A stretch of 64,000 nt of DNA from Cyanobacteriota bacterium (GTDB taxonomy: Bacteria > Cyanobacteriota > Cyanobacteriia > PCC-6307 > Cyanobiaceae): positions 1-64,000 of the forward strand of contig JAPLIB010000084.1 in NCBI GenBank assembly GCA_026389335.1. Direction: 5' to 3'. Below are positions 1 through 7,709 of this stretch, piece by piece. The notes beneath the pieces are model-generated. The model worked only from the letters and a program-made list of their open reading frames with translations, ran no database searches and was not told where the DNA came from. Each line of letters starts with the position of its first letter. The stretch's first letter is position 1. Made by a program: the position numbers and the translations under genes.

Positions 1-90
1 CAGGGCCGGGATACCTGGCAGTTCCTCGAGCAGGCCTGGATTGCCCATCACCGCGGTGGCGTAATGCCTTCTTTACTACCGGATACCTGA
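1..90 (+). pseudogene. C-terminal fragment of a transposase (IS66-like), cut by the window edge
   Basis: Frame 1 is open from the window edge to a TGA at 88-90. It reads GRDTWQFLEQAWIAHH and ends in PSLLPDT. This GR-x-FLxxAxxAHxxG-x-PSLL ending is the kind of C-terminus I recall for IS66-family TnpC transposases. Only about 29 residues are present, so the family call rests on this short tail and the terminal sequence downstream. Whether the transposase is intact depends on sequence left of the window. Confidence 0.4.
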
Positions 91-187
91 GTTCAGCAGC
101 AAGAGCAGCACGGCTTCTTTGACCGCTCGGCGTTGAGCGATCAGGCGTGCATTCGCGCGGCGGTTCGTCCCGACCCCTGAATGGGTA
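1..187 (+). mobile_element. Right end of an IS66-like insertion element (partial)
   Basis: The stretch holds the last 29 codons of a transposase-like reading frame, about 80 nt of non-coding DNA, and a terminal sequence ending at about 187. Read from the outside inwards, that end is GTACCCATTCAGGGGT. From memory this resembles IS66-family termini of the GTAACCGTTCAGGGG type. Immediately afterwards the sequence changes into a porin gene, which fits an element boundary inside that gene. The left end lies outside the window, so neither the inverted repeat nor a target duplication can be checked. Confidence 0.4.
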
Positions 188-1240
188 CCGAACGCCACCA
201 CGTTCAACTACGACGTTCAGCTCACGTTTGACACCAGTTTCAACGGCAAAGACCTGCTGCGCACCAATCTCCGGGCCGGCAACTTCGGCGACAGTGTGTT
301 TGGCGGTGAACCCCATTCCCTGGGCCTTTCGGAGCTTGAGATCGCCTATCAGGAGGATTGCGGCGCAGCCGATTGCGGCGATGTCGTCGCCATTGACAAA
401 CTCTTCTATCAATTCCCGCTCGGCAGTGGCTTCACCGCCACGATCGGAGCCCGCGTCGGCCAGGAAGACATGCTGGCTCTCTGGCCCAGTGTCTACCCAG
501 CCGACAGCATCTTGAATGTGATGACAGTCAATGGTGCACCCGCGGCCTATAACAAGAACCGTGGCGCCGGTGCCGGTCTTTGGTGGGAGAGAGACAACTT
601 CAGCATCAGTGCCAACTATGTGGCCACCAATGCCGATGTGGGTGATCCAGCTGCAGGAGGTATCGGCACCAAGGGATCCGGTGCTACGGGTACCGTTCAG
701 TTCGGCTATGCCGGAGAACAGTTTGGGCTGGCAGCCATCTGGAGTTATGTGCAACCCGAAACGGAGTTTGTGCCTGGCACGACACCCTTCACCCATTCAG
801 CGATTGATCACAATGCCGATGCCCGCACCAATGCCTTTGGCCTGAGTGGCTACTGGCAGCCGCTGGAAAGCGGCTGGTTGCCTTCTCTGAGCCTGGGCTG
901 GGGCATCAACAGCACCACCTTCCTCACCAGTCAGAGTCAAGGCAGCCTCAGCACCAGCCAATCCTGGATGGCCGGACTGCAGTGGACCGATGTCTTCGTC
1001 AAAGGCAATGATTTCGGCATGGCCGTGGGCCAACCTGTCTTTGCCACAGCTCTCACGGGTGGCATCACTCCCGATGATGGCGGTGTCGTATGGGAGTGGT
1101 GGTACAAGTTTCAGCTGACGGACAACATCAGCGTGACGCCAGCCATCATTTACCTCAGTCGCCCCCTGGGACAGAACACACCCAATGGTGAAACCTTCAG
1201 CCAGTTCGGTGGGCTGATCAAGACCAGCTTCAAATTCTGA
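188..1240 (+). pseudogene. Outer-membrane porin (OprB/SLH type) missing its N-terminus
   Basis: The frame resumes at about 188 with TTFNYDVQLTFDTSF and runs to TGA at 1240, giving about 350 residues of beta-barrel. It matches the C-terminal two thirds of the abundant Synechococcus porins: GQEDMLALWPSVYPAD, AAYNKN, LSGYWQPLESGWLPS and the terminal aromatic TSFKF. Intact members are about 500 residues or longer and begin with a signal peptide, an SLH domain that anchors to peptidoglycan, and a coiled coil. All of these are absent. An in-frame stop at 134-136 and the IS-like boundary show that no natural start remains; the first internal start codon is at 296. It is unlikely to reach the outer membrane, so I call it a pseudogene. 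The barrel itself shows no internal frameshift, so the interruption looks recent. Confidence 0.8.
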
Positions 1241-1271
1241 CCGACTCTAGCTCAAAAACATAATCTTAAGG

Positions 1272-1302
1272 AGCGGGCTGATCATCACAGCCCGCTTTTT
1301 TT
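1272..1302 (+). terminator. Rho-independent terminator after the porin
   Basis: A perfect 9-bp stem (AGCGGGCTG / CAGCCCGCT) with a 7-nt loop is followed by TTTTTT, 31 nt after the porin stop. This is a strong intrinsic terminator for the plus strand. It also sits between the porin and the convergent small ORF. Confidence 0.88.
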
Positions 1303-1312
1303 CGTTGATTCC

Positions 1313-1624
1313 TCAGAGACCTGGCGTAAGTGCCGGGGTCAGAGTTTTACCGTCAACGCTCGACGATGCTGGCGACACAGCAGTGGGAGTCGTGGCTTGA
1401 GCATGACGATGCCCGGGCTTGGGGGGACGCCGATAAGCGCCGGAGCCACCACCACCACAGGCCAGCCAATCAGGGACCTCGAGATGAGGACTACGGGCTT
1501 CTGTCTGGTTGAATCCGGCCTGCGCCGAGAGGTTGGACGAGCTAACGAGAGAGAGAACCAATCCCGACAGCAGGATCAAGGATTTCGTCGCGATGTGCAT
1601 CAAGGTCTTGGTGACTTTTGCCAT
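1313..1624 (-). CDS. Small secreted hypothetical protein
   Basis: The protein is about 103 residues if it starts at MAKVTKTLMHIATKS, or 95 from the second Met at 1600. The N-terminus has a lysine-bearing n-region, the hydrophobic stretch LILLSGLVLSLVSS and a likely signal peptidase site after SAQA. The rest is Gly/Pro/Thr-rich with no domain I recognise and only one cysteine. The longer track ORF up to 1909 adds an Arg-rich shadow and was not used. The gene is convergent with the porin across a terminator. The credible signal peptide is the only evidence that it is real. Confidence 0.45.
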   Translation of the reverse strand: MAKVTKTLMHIATKSLILLSGLVLSLVSSSNLSAQAGFNQTEARSPHLEVPDWLACGGGGSGAYRRPPKPGHRHAQATTPTAVSPASSSVDGKTLTPALTPGL

Positions 1625-1709
1625 CCTAAATGTCCTTCCATCAAGCCGAGCCTGCCGGTCGGTTTTTGAGCACCATCGTTGCTCTTTAGCGAGGAAAAGT
1701 GTCGCAGGC

Positions 1710-2174
1710 TCAGGGAGCTGGATGCTCCTGGCAGGGCATCCACAGCGACCCCATGGCATGCACGCCCTCGCAGCCCAGCTCCTTCGCCTTCTGGAGGGCC
1801 ACCTGCTTGCTCGGGTAGGCGTAGAGATTGGATCCCGCCGATTGATGGTGGTGTTGCTGCTCAATGGCGTTGGCACCAGCACCGAGTCGGTAGAGCCCCA
1901 TGCCCTCAACCCCGACCCACCAGATCCCCATCACATTGACACCGGCAACCAGCAGGCCCATGCCAACGGCACAGACATTGATCAGGCCCATCCCCACGGC
2001 GCCGAAACTGATCACACCCATCGGTACCACACCGATACTCACCACCCCCATCGGCACGATGCCGATCGAAATGATGCCCAGAGGGGCGATGCCGATCGCC
2101 AGCAGCCTGGGCTTGCCGCCGCAGCCCCCTTGCTGGCCATCGGCGCCTGAGGACCCAGTCGTTTCGATCCTCAT
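1710..2174 (-). CDS. DUF3721 protein with a hydrophobic decapeptide-repeat region
   Basis: I place the start at MRIETTGSSG, giving about 154 residues. Residues about 24-95 form seven consecutive ten-residue units of the pattern hG-h-x-x-M-G-h-h-x (IGIVPMGVVS, IGVVPMGVIS, FGAVGMGLIN and so on). They are strongly hydrophobic, with Gly at positions 2 and 7 and Met/Leu at 6. The C-terminus (about 108-150) carries a DUF3721-like motif: LYAYPSKQVALQKAKELGC, then HAMGSLWMPC. This is a short domain known in marine and other picocyanobacteria without an assigned function. The start codon overlaps the stop of the upstream DUF3721 gene by one base (TGATG), implying translational coupling. The repeat block is probably membrane-embedded, but that is inferred from composition only. 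Confidence 0.75.
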   Translation of the reverse strand: MRIETTGSSGADGQQGGCGGKPRLLAIGIAPLGIISIGIVPMGVVSIGVVPMGVISFGAVGMGLINVCAVGMGLLVAGVNVMGIWWVGVEGMGLYRLGAGANAIEQQHHHQSAGSNLYAYPSKQVALQKAKELGCEGVHAMGSLWMPCQEHPAP

Positions 2175-2437
2175 CAAGGCGTCATCGGCATAGCGGTGCC
2201 ATGGCCACCGGTGGCAGCGCCGTGATTGGCGCAGGGCATCCATTGCTTGCCCATCGGATGGGCACCCGTGCAGTGGAACGCTGGCGCGGCAGCCTCCGCC
2301 TCCGCCTTGGTGTTGAACATCGCCTTCTGAGGCGCCTGGCCACTGGGTTGCTCGGCCCAGACCTGGGTTGGGGTCAGCCCGCTGAGACATCCGCCCAGGA
2401 CGGCACAAAAAATTCGGCGTCGGCATTGGTGCGGCAT
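2174..2437 (-). CDS. Small exported DUF3721 protein
   Basis: The protein has 87 residues. Residues 1-28 form a signal peptide (basic RRR, hydrophobic core, VWA cleavage site). The mature part carries a full DUF3721 motif, AMFNTKAEAEAAAPAFHC then HPMGKQWMPC, and ends in His/Gly/Met-rich sequence. The conserved Cys pair and His/Met content could bind a metal or form a disulfide in the periplasm; that is inference, as no function is known for the family. It is first in a two-gene unit with the decapeptide-repeat DUF3721 gene, overlapping it by one base. Confidence 0.75.
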   Translation of the reverse strand: MPHQCRRRIFCAVLGGCLSGLTPTQVWAEQPSGQAPQKAMFNTKAEAEAAAPAFHCTGAHPMGKQWMPCANHGAATGGHGTAMPMTP

Positions 2438-2521
2438 GGAGTTCGATCGACGCGGCAGTCGATTCTGACGTAGAGGAGTTGAGCCAAGGGGGGAGATCCG
2501 GGCCCCGCGGGTGGGTGCCGT

Positions 2522-3402
2522 TCAGACCAGGCAGGATTCCAGCCTGGCTTCCCCTCGAGCCAGGGCTGTGGCCTCAGCCAGGCTGGAGCAGATCCTGAAC
2601 AGATAGTCACCATCGTCGAGTCCGGCTGCGTCGAAGGCTTGCCTCACCTGGGGCTGGAGATCGGTGACAATGACACGAATGTGCCGGTGGTTGGTGCACT
2701 CCTGCAGGAAGCGGTGAAAGGCCGAGGCGGCACCAGCATCGAAGATGGTGATGCCATCGGCATAAAGAATCAGGTTCGAATCAGCTTCGGTGCTATCGAG
2801 CAGATCCCGCAGGATTCCCTCAGCCGCTGCGAAGAACATGGCCCCGGTGATTTTCACCATGCGCCAGCCCCGTGGCAAGGGCTCCTGGCTGTAGTGACGG
2901 TTAGTGCTGATGTCACGAATCTGGGTGAAGCGAGCCAGATCGCGCAGCAACAGCATCGTCGCGAAAATGCAGCCGACACAGATGGCGATCACCATATCGA
3001 ACGTCACGGTGAGACCAACACAGGTCAGGAAGACAAACCGGTCGGCTCGAGGAGCGGTGCGCAGCAGCCGGAGTGCCCGGCCATGCCATGGCGCGCGCTG
3101 ATCGGCGCCAGCAGCACGATGAACGCGGCCGTCGGACCGGAAATACTGAACCGTGAGCCGCCGAAGCTGGCGGCCAGGATGCCGCCGACGATGGCGGAGT
3201 TCAGTCCGTATTGAGGCGGCACCCCGCTGGCAATTGCCAGAGCCATGGCCAGCGGGATGGCGATCATCGCGACCGAGAGCCCAGCCAGAAGATCCGCCCG
3301 CAGACCGCTGCAGCCATACCAACCCTGGGAGAACTGATCGCGCAGAGCACTCATCGGCCGCAGCGCTCCCATCGACCGCTCGTGCACGGAACTGACTCGC
3401 AT
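2522..3402 (-). pseudogene. SulP-family anion transporter with its centre deleted
   Basis: The 5' part (3402 down to about 3080) encodes a normal SulP N-terminus: GLRADLLAGLSVAMIAIPLA, then GGSRFSISGPTAAFIVLLAP. That frame then ends at 3025. A different frame (from about 3065) supplies the last membrane segment (VFLTCVGLTVTFDMVIA) and the cytoplasmic STAS domain (ITGAMFFAAAEGIL, ILYADGITIFDAGAASAF) to 2522. Full SulP proteins (bicarbonate/sulfate carriers such as BicA) are about 550 residues. Here about 250 residues, most of the transmembrane domain, are gone and the junction is out of frame. The start ATG at 3402 has a good ribosome-binding site (AGAGGTGG), showing it was once expressed. It cannot form a transporter. 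Confidence 0.85.
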
Positions 3403-3433
3403 CAACCCCACCTCTTTTGATGTGAAATAAATG

Positions 3434-3444
3434 ATACTTAGTAT
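3434..3444. promoter_or_regulatory. AT-rich palindrome upstream of the SulP remnant
   Basis: The perfect palindrome ATACTTAGTAT lies in an unusually AT-rich stretch about 30 nt upstream of the SulP start. It could be a regulator operator or part of the promoter. No regulator is assigned. Confidence 0.25.
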
Positions 3445-3563
3445 TTGAATGCCGCCATTTTTCTAGGCTGCGTACTGGCTAGCTCTGAAGGCCACCGCGT
3501 CAGCGAGCCTTCAAGGCCGCCGGCACAAAAAGCACAGAATCGGAACTTAATCAGGCGCTGCGA

Positions 3564-3830
3564 CTACGTGGCCGAAACTTTGACAGGGTTGAGAATAGTG
3601 GGATCGGCGGGCGCCGAAGGATCGGGATCCTGAATCAGCATGTGCTGAAGAACCCGCTCAGCGCGTTCGCTGTCGCGCCAACGAATCAGGTAAGCCGGCA
3701 TACTCGTGCCCCGGGCATTGATCTGCTCCACCGGTGCCATCACCCAGCCGCGGCGGGAGCGCCCCTGGGGATTGCGCTTGATCACAGAGTCGCCCTGTTG
3801 ATAGCGGAAGCCGATACGTTCTGCGCTCAT
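3564..3830 (-). CDS. Conserved hypothetical protein, 88 aa
   Basis: The start at MSAERIGFRYQQGDSVI gives 88 residues; an alternative start at 3872 adds 14. The core (GFRYQQGDSVI, GRSRRGWVMAPVEQI, MPAYLIRWRDSERAERV) reads like a small beta-rich SH3-like fold with an Asp/Pro-rich tail. The internal pattern and codon use support a real gene, but I cannot name the family. It lies just downstream of the ribbon-helix-helix gene on the same strand (gap 5-47 nt depending on start), so the two probably share a transcript. Confidence 0.55.
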   Translation of the reverse strand: MSAERIGFRYQQGDSVIKRNPQGRSRRGWVMAPVEQINARGTSMPAYLIRWRDSERAERVLQHMLIQDPDPSAPADPTILNPVKVSAT

Positions 3831-3877
3831 TTGATTCTCAGCATTAGGACTCAATTGTTGACGGAGGAACATTCAGC

Positions 3878-4144
3878 TCAGCCGTCGGCTTCCGGTCCCG
3901 AACCGAGCACTTGCTCCTGCCAGTCGGGACCCATTCTGGCTTCGATGAAATCACGAATCAGCTGACGGACCACCTGAGAGGGGGTGACGTCTTCCTGTTT
4001 ACAGAGCGCCTCAAAACAGGCCTTTTTCCTGGGGTCGATCAGGACGCTCAGACGGGCCGTCCGCTCTTCGCTGGGCAACGGGGAAGACTCCTGCTGGACA
4101 CGGTGCTGCATTAAGCCTACGGATCCATTACCCACCACATGCAT
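3878..4144 (-). CDS. Ribbon-helix-helix (CopG-like) DNA-binding protein
   Basis: The protein is up to 88 residues. The core, ARLSVLIDPRKKACFEALCK followed by VTPSQVVRQLIRDFIEARMG, has the RHH layout: a short beta strand, helix A, then a turn (T-PSQ) and helix B. It is a likely dimeric DNA binder. An internal ATG at 4111 with an AGG upstream is an alternative start, giving about 77 residues. AT-rich sequence upstream (ATATTATC near 4160) may include its -10 element. No adjacent toxin gene is evident; the downstream 88-aa protein is not a recognisable toxin. Confidence 0.65.
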   Translation of the reverse strand: MHVVGNGSVGLMQHRVQQESSPLPSEERTARLSVLIDPRKKACFEALCKQEDVTPSQVVRQLIRDFIEARMGPDWQEQVLGSGPEADG

Positions 4145-4398
4145 CTCAGGTACGGATCAGATAATATCCTATAGCAACAGAGAGAGCAGCGCGGCCCGTG
4201 CTGCGGGGCTGTGAAGCCAAGCCCGGAGGCGTGAAGCTTCATGCCAACCGCCTCAGCGCCGAGCACGAGCCTGTACGAGCAGCAGGTTGCTCACCCAATC
4301 CCTTCCGGGGCGCTGGAGACCCTGCTGCAGCCAGAGCCGGACAGAGTCAGGAGGGGAAATGGGCTGACAGAGGGCCTGACAGCAGGAGCACCAGCGGC

Positions 4399-4731
4399 TC
4401 AGTTCTCGCCGCCACTGCTTTCAGGCTTGGGGCTTTCAGGCTTGGGGCTCTCATTGGTGCCGCTGCTGCCGCTCTCACCGGCGGTTTGTGTCTGTGGCCT
4501 GGGTTCCATCGTGACGCCCAGGCTGCGGCAGATGCCGATCGGATCGACACCCGGTGCCAGGCCCAGGGCTTTGCGCAGCGTGTCGAGCTGGGCCACGGAC
4601 TGCAGATCAATCGTGGCGGCGACCTGCCCGCAGGCCAGCTTTTTCAGGGCCTGGGTATCGGGACGCCCACAGCCTGCCAGCAGCGCCACAGCGATGCAGG
4701 CACCAACAGCACCAACCCTGGTCATCGTCAA
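4399..4731 (-). CDS. Small lipoprotein, hypothetical
   Basis: The protein has 110 residues with a lipoprotein signal peptide ending in the lipobox LLAGC (Cys about 21), so it is probably membrane-anchored. The mature part is a helical region (ALKKLACGQVAATIDLQSVAQLDTLRKALGL) followed by a hydrophilic Pro/Ser/Glu tail that repeats SPKPE, encoded by a perfect 15-bp direct duplication. No family was recognised. Two more cysteines in the mature part (LACGQ and GICRSLG) could pair. It has no close co-directional neighbour. Confidence 0.6.
   Translation of the reverse strand: MTMTRVGAVGACIAVALLAGCGRPDTQALKKLACGQVAATIDLQSVAQLDTLRKALGLAPGVDPIGICRSLGVTMEPRPQTQTAGESGSSGTNESPKPESPKPESSGGEN
4420..4449. 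repeat. 15-bp direct tandem repeat, 2 copies
   Basis: TTCAGGCTTGGGGCT occurs twice back to back with no mismatch, inside the lipoprotein gene, where it encodes the duplicated SPKPE. It is one of many unrelated 12-21-bp tandem repeats in this window. Confidence 0.9.
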
Positions 4732-5120
4732 CCTTTCGGACCTTGGGCCAACGTAGACAAAACAGCCAACGGCTGCCCTACTGGAGGTCGGCCCCCAGCC
4801 AAGGGCATGGTCCAGCAGGGCACCGGCCCGGTGTCAGCGACGGAGGCGGCGGCAAACATCCACGCCATGGGGGACGTCGATCAGCGGCCGCGAGCAAACC
4901 AGCGCTCGAAGACGCACGCCGCTCTCGCCCGGAGCAGGAGCAGCGCGATGAACAGCACTGAATTCGATCGCAGCATGAGTCGCCACCGTTGCAGATCGTC
5001 TTGGAGCGATGCTTGGATCCTGATGTGATCAGGTCGATCCCAGGGCTCTCCTTGATCATCAACAATCGTGGGGGCAATTACGTTAGCCAGGGTTAAACCC
5101 CAGCATCCTGTAGATATCTG
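4732..5120. other. Intergenic, no gene recognised
   Basis: Only short unsupported ORFs occur. A minus-strand frame has a short hydrophobic run (SVLFIALLLL near 4950) that stops quickly and may be the start of a degraded gene. No RNA gene or terminator was seen. Confidence 0.4.
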
Positions 5121-5402
5121 GTGGCTGCCCAACCAAAAGGACTTTTGCCATCACTAGGGTTACGGCCTGTTGATGGGACTGAGGTGTGGCTACCCGAATT
5201 ACATGATCTCAAGCCAGCTGATCGAACGGAGCTGCGCGTTGGCCTGCGACCATTCCGCATGGGATCTGTCCGTCTGGAACTGGATGATCAGGTCATCCTT
5301 CACAACTACTGCCATGGGGGCTCCGGCGTGTTGCTCTCCTGGGGTTGTGCGACCCAGGTCCATCACCTCCTGCGCCGCCGCTGGGCGACAGCTCCGGTGT
5401 GA
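5121..5402 (+). pseudogene. C-terminal remnant of a D-amino-acid-oxidase-type FAD enzyme
   Basis: Only about 93 residues are open, from a GTG. They contain the C-terminal signature of the DAO family: VGLRPFRMGSVRLE, then VILHNYCHGGSGVLLSWGCA, where the family has the FAD-contacting HNYGHGGxG. Here the Gly after Tyr is Cys. Normal enzymes are 320-370 residues with an N-terminal Rossmann FAD site, of which nothing is visible upstream. The fragment is therefore taken as a gene remnant. Its former substrate cannot be told. Confidence 0.6.
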
Positions 5403-5456
5403 GCCACGGTTACCCCCCACTGCAGCGGGAGGCGAAATCCATAGCAATCAGCCAGA

Positions 5457-7709
5457 TCAGCCGCGCAGCAGGCGGTTGGGGAAATACCTCACTTGGGGGT
5501 CAGTGTCTCGCTCAGAGTCGGGGTGAGGATCAGATTCAGCAGCAGGTCCCTGCGCCGCCAGCACCTCCACCCCATGGACGGCCAGCCCTTCGCTACAGCG
5601 CTGGATGAATTCCTGCCGCAAAGCCACCGGCTGTTCGATGCGGATGCCGCCGCCGAACGCAAACAGCCAGTTGCGCAGGTCGATGTCGGCGGCCACCGTC
5701 CAGCGGGGCAGATCGAGCTCCACTGGGTAGGGATGGCTATCGCTTTTGGCGTTGGGTTCGAGCACGTGGGGGGCACCGGGGTGATGCCACCAGCGATCGC
5801 CGCTCAGCGGGCGCGAAAAACGGGTCTGCTCCAGGGGATAGCGGCCGGCACCTTCGCGCAGGAAGGCAAAGGCCCAGGGGGTGCAGGAGAAGCGCAGGGT
5901 CTCCAGCTGGCTGATCCGCAGTTGGGCTGAGGCACTGGCCAGAGCTAACTGAGCCTCGAGATCGTCGCCGAAATAGATGCCGCCCGTGTGGTGTAGCAGT
6001 TTCTCCAGCCGCTGCAGGGCCTTTTGCTGTTGCTCGGGGCTGCGGCGCAAGTCGCTGTCGTGCTGCCGCAGGGCGAGGCGATCGAGACGTTCGCTGCGGA
6101 TCAGTCCCTGCTCCCGGCCGATGGCGTCCTCCTCATAGATGAGGTACCAGCCGATGTTGTGGAAGATCAATTGCAGCGGCCACACCCGCAGCTCGCCATC
6201 GGGGCTGCCGGGGAAGCTGGCGGCGGAGGCATAGCGCTCCAGCCGCACCCGCCGCTGCTCAAAGATCGCCCGCTCGATCGCCTCCGCCCGCTTGGGGGCG
6301 GCGAGACTGTCGGCTCGCACCAGCCCAGCGTCGACAACGGCATGGCGGGCATAGCTGCGCACCGGTGCCTTGGACGCGGTGTCGATACCAGCCCAGGCGA
6401 GGCGCTGGTCGAGCTCCTGCAACAGATCCTGCGCCGAGGGATCCGCCAGGCGGCCGGCCGCCTGCTGCAGCACCGCATGCACCTCCAGCAACCTTGGCGG
6501 CGGCAGCAGGGCTGTGCCCAGGGCGTAGCCATGGCGCACGTTGTCGTGGCGGGAGCGGAAGCCGTAGGGGGTGAGGATCTTCTCGATGTCCTTGCGCAGG
6601 CTGGCACTTTCGCCTGGCAGGTAGGCGCCGGGGATGGTTTCGGTGGCGGCGATCAGGTGCTGGTGCAGGTTGCCGCCTTTGCTGGGGTCCCGATCAAAGG
6701 GGTTCTGCAGCAAGTGGCGCAGCAACGTCATCACTCGCACAAACACCGGCCCATCACCCATCGGCGGGTAGCCGCCATGGACCCCGCCGGCCGCTGGCGG
6801 GCGTAGGCGACGCAAGGGTTGATCGGCGGCTTTCGCCTCGGCCAGTTGAATCGGCGCCGTCACCGCCAGGGCGCTGGTGAAACCGTTGGCTTCCAGCCAG
6901 TCCAGATCACGGCGCAGGGCGTCGACATCGGCGTAGCAATCTCCGTGCAGACGTCGCAGGAATGCAGCGGCTCGATCCGCCAGATCGCCTGACGGCAGCG
7001 GCGATAGCCAGAGCTCCAGCTCCTCCCGGGTGCCGGGATCGTTCGCCTCCAGGCCTGGATAGCGACTGAGCAGGCGAATCAGGAACAGCAGCCGCTCCAG
7101 ATCCAGCAGCCGCGAATAGCCATGCAGCTGCAACTTGTTCTCACGGGCGCGGGCCGAGCGGATGCGTTTGTCGAGAGCAGCCAGTTCGGCCGCCAACACC
7201 GGCGTCAGCTCCTGGTGATGGCTGGGCACCACGGCGCAGATCGCCGCGAATCCTTCCGCTCGGCAGGGCCCGAACTGTGGATCGGCCAGGGCGGCGGCCA
7301 TCTCCTGAATCACCGGTACCGGCACCTGGCGATCGCGGGTGCGGTTCCACTCCAGACAGGTGGGCAGGGGCGTGTAGAGCCACCAGCCGATCCACTCCAC
7401 TGGCGCCGGCAACGGCAAGCCCTGGGTGATCGCCAGCCGCCAGGCCCTTTTGGCATGGGTGGCATCGACGATCACCGGCCGCCCCTCGGCCACGGCTTCC
7501 AGCAAACGCTGCTGCAGCCGCTGCTGAATCTCGGGCCAGGGGCCTTGCACGGCGGCGTCACCGAACACCTCGGCGCGGATCCCATCGGTGGAGAGCACCA
7601 GCGCCGGCAGTTGATCGGGGCCGCTGAGCAGGGGCGCCAGCGCCCAGGCCAGGGTGGTCTTGCCGCTGGCGGGCGGACCGATCAGCAGGTGGCAGCGCAG
7701 CGGAGCCAT
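5457..7709 (-). CDS. P-loop kinase (polynucleotide-kinase-like) fused to wHTH and WYL domains
   Basis: From MAPLRCHLL the protein is 750 residues; the upstream track extension to 7907 looks non-coding. Residues 1-160 form an AAA_33/PNK-like kinase: Walker A GPPASGKTT (about 11-19), STDGIRAEVFGD, VIVDATH, and the lid NRTRDRQVPVPVI. The middle (about 230-450) has two helical regions with the winged-helix signature RRDLDWLEANGF and a similar SLRKDIEKILTPYGFR. Residues about 475-560 form a WYL domain, with the literal motif GWYLIYE and a following IRSERLDRL. The C-terminus resembles a WCX extension. WYL-wHTH proteins are usually ligand-responsive transcription regulators; fusion to a nucleic-acid or nucleotide kinase is unusual. 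A role in nucleic-acid repair, RNA end processing or stress response is inference. It stands alone, with long non-coding DNA upstream. Confidence 0.8.
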   Translation of the reverse strand: MAPLRCHLLIGPPASGKTTLAWALAPLLSGPDQLPALVLSTDGIRAEVFGDAAVQGPWPEIQQRLQQRLLEAVAEGRPVIVDATHAKRAWRLAITQGLPLPAPVEWIGWWLYTPLPTCLEWNRTRDRQVPVPVIQEMAAALADPQFGPCRAEGFAAICAVVPSHHQELTPVLAAELAALDKRIRSARARENKLQLHGYSRLLDLERLLFLIRLLSRYPGLEANDPGTREELELWLSPLPSGDLADRAAAFLRRLHGDCYADVDALRRDLDWLEANGFTSALAVTAPIQLAEAKAADQPLRRLRPPAAGGVHGGYPPMGDGPVFVRVMTLLRHLLQNPFDRDPSKGGNLHQHLIAATETIPGAYLPGESASLRKDIEKILTPYGFRSRHDNVRHGYALGTALLPPPRLLEVHAVLQQAAGRLADPSAQDLLQELDQRLAWAGIDTASKAPVRSYARHAVVDAGLVRADSLAAPKRAEAIERAIFEQRRVRLERYASAASFPGSPDGELRVWPLQLIFHNIGWYLIYEEDAIGREQGLIRSERLDRLALRQHDSDLRRSPEQQQKALQRLEKLLHHTGGIYFGDDLEAQLALASASAQLRISQLETLRFSCTPWAFAFLREGAGRYPLEQTRFSRPLSGDRWWHHPGAPHVLEPNAKSDSHPYPVELDLPRWTVAADIDLRNWLFAFGGGIRIEQPVALRQEFIQRCSEGLAVHGVEVLAAQGPAAESDPHPDSERDTDPQVRYFPNRLLRG

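Noticed and set aside
147-515. 122-aa ORF at the porin start
   Set aside because: Out-of-frame shadow of the porin; Pro/Ser/Arg-rich with no motif.
3578-3602. TTGACA-like promoter box
   Set aside because: Lies inside the coding part of the 88-aa minus-strand gene and lacks a well-placed -10.
3445-3633. 62-aa plus-strand ORF
   Set aside because: Overlaps the opposite-strand 88-aa gene and has no recognisable pattern or ribosome-binding site.
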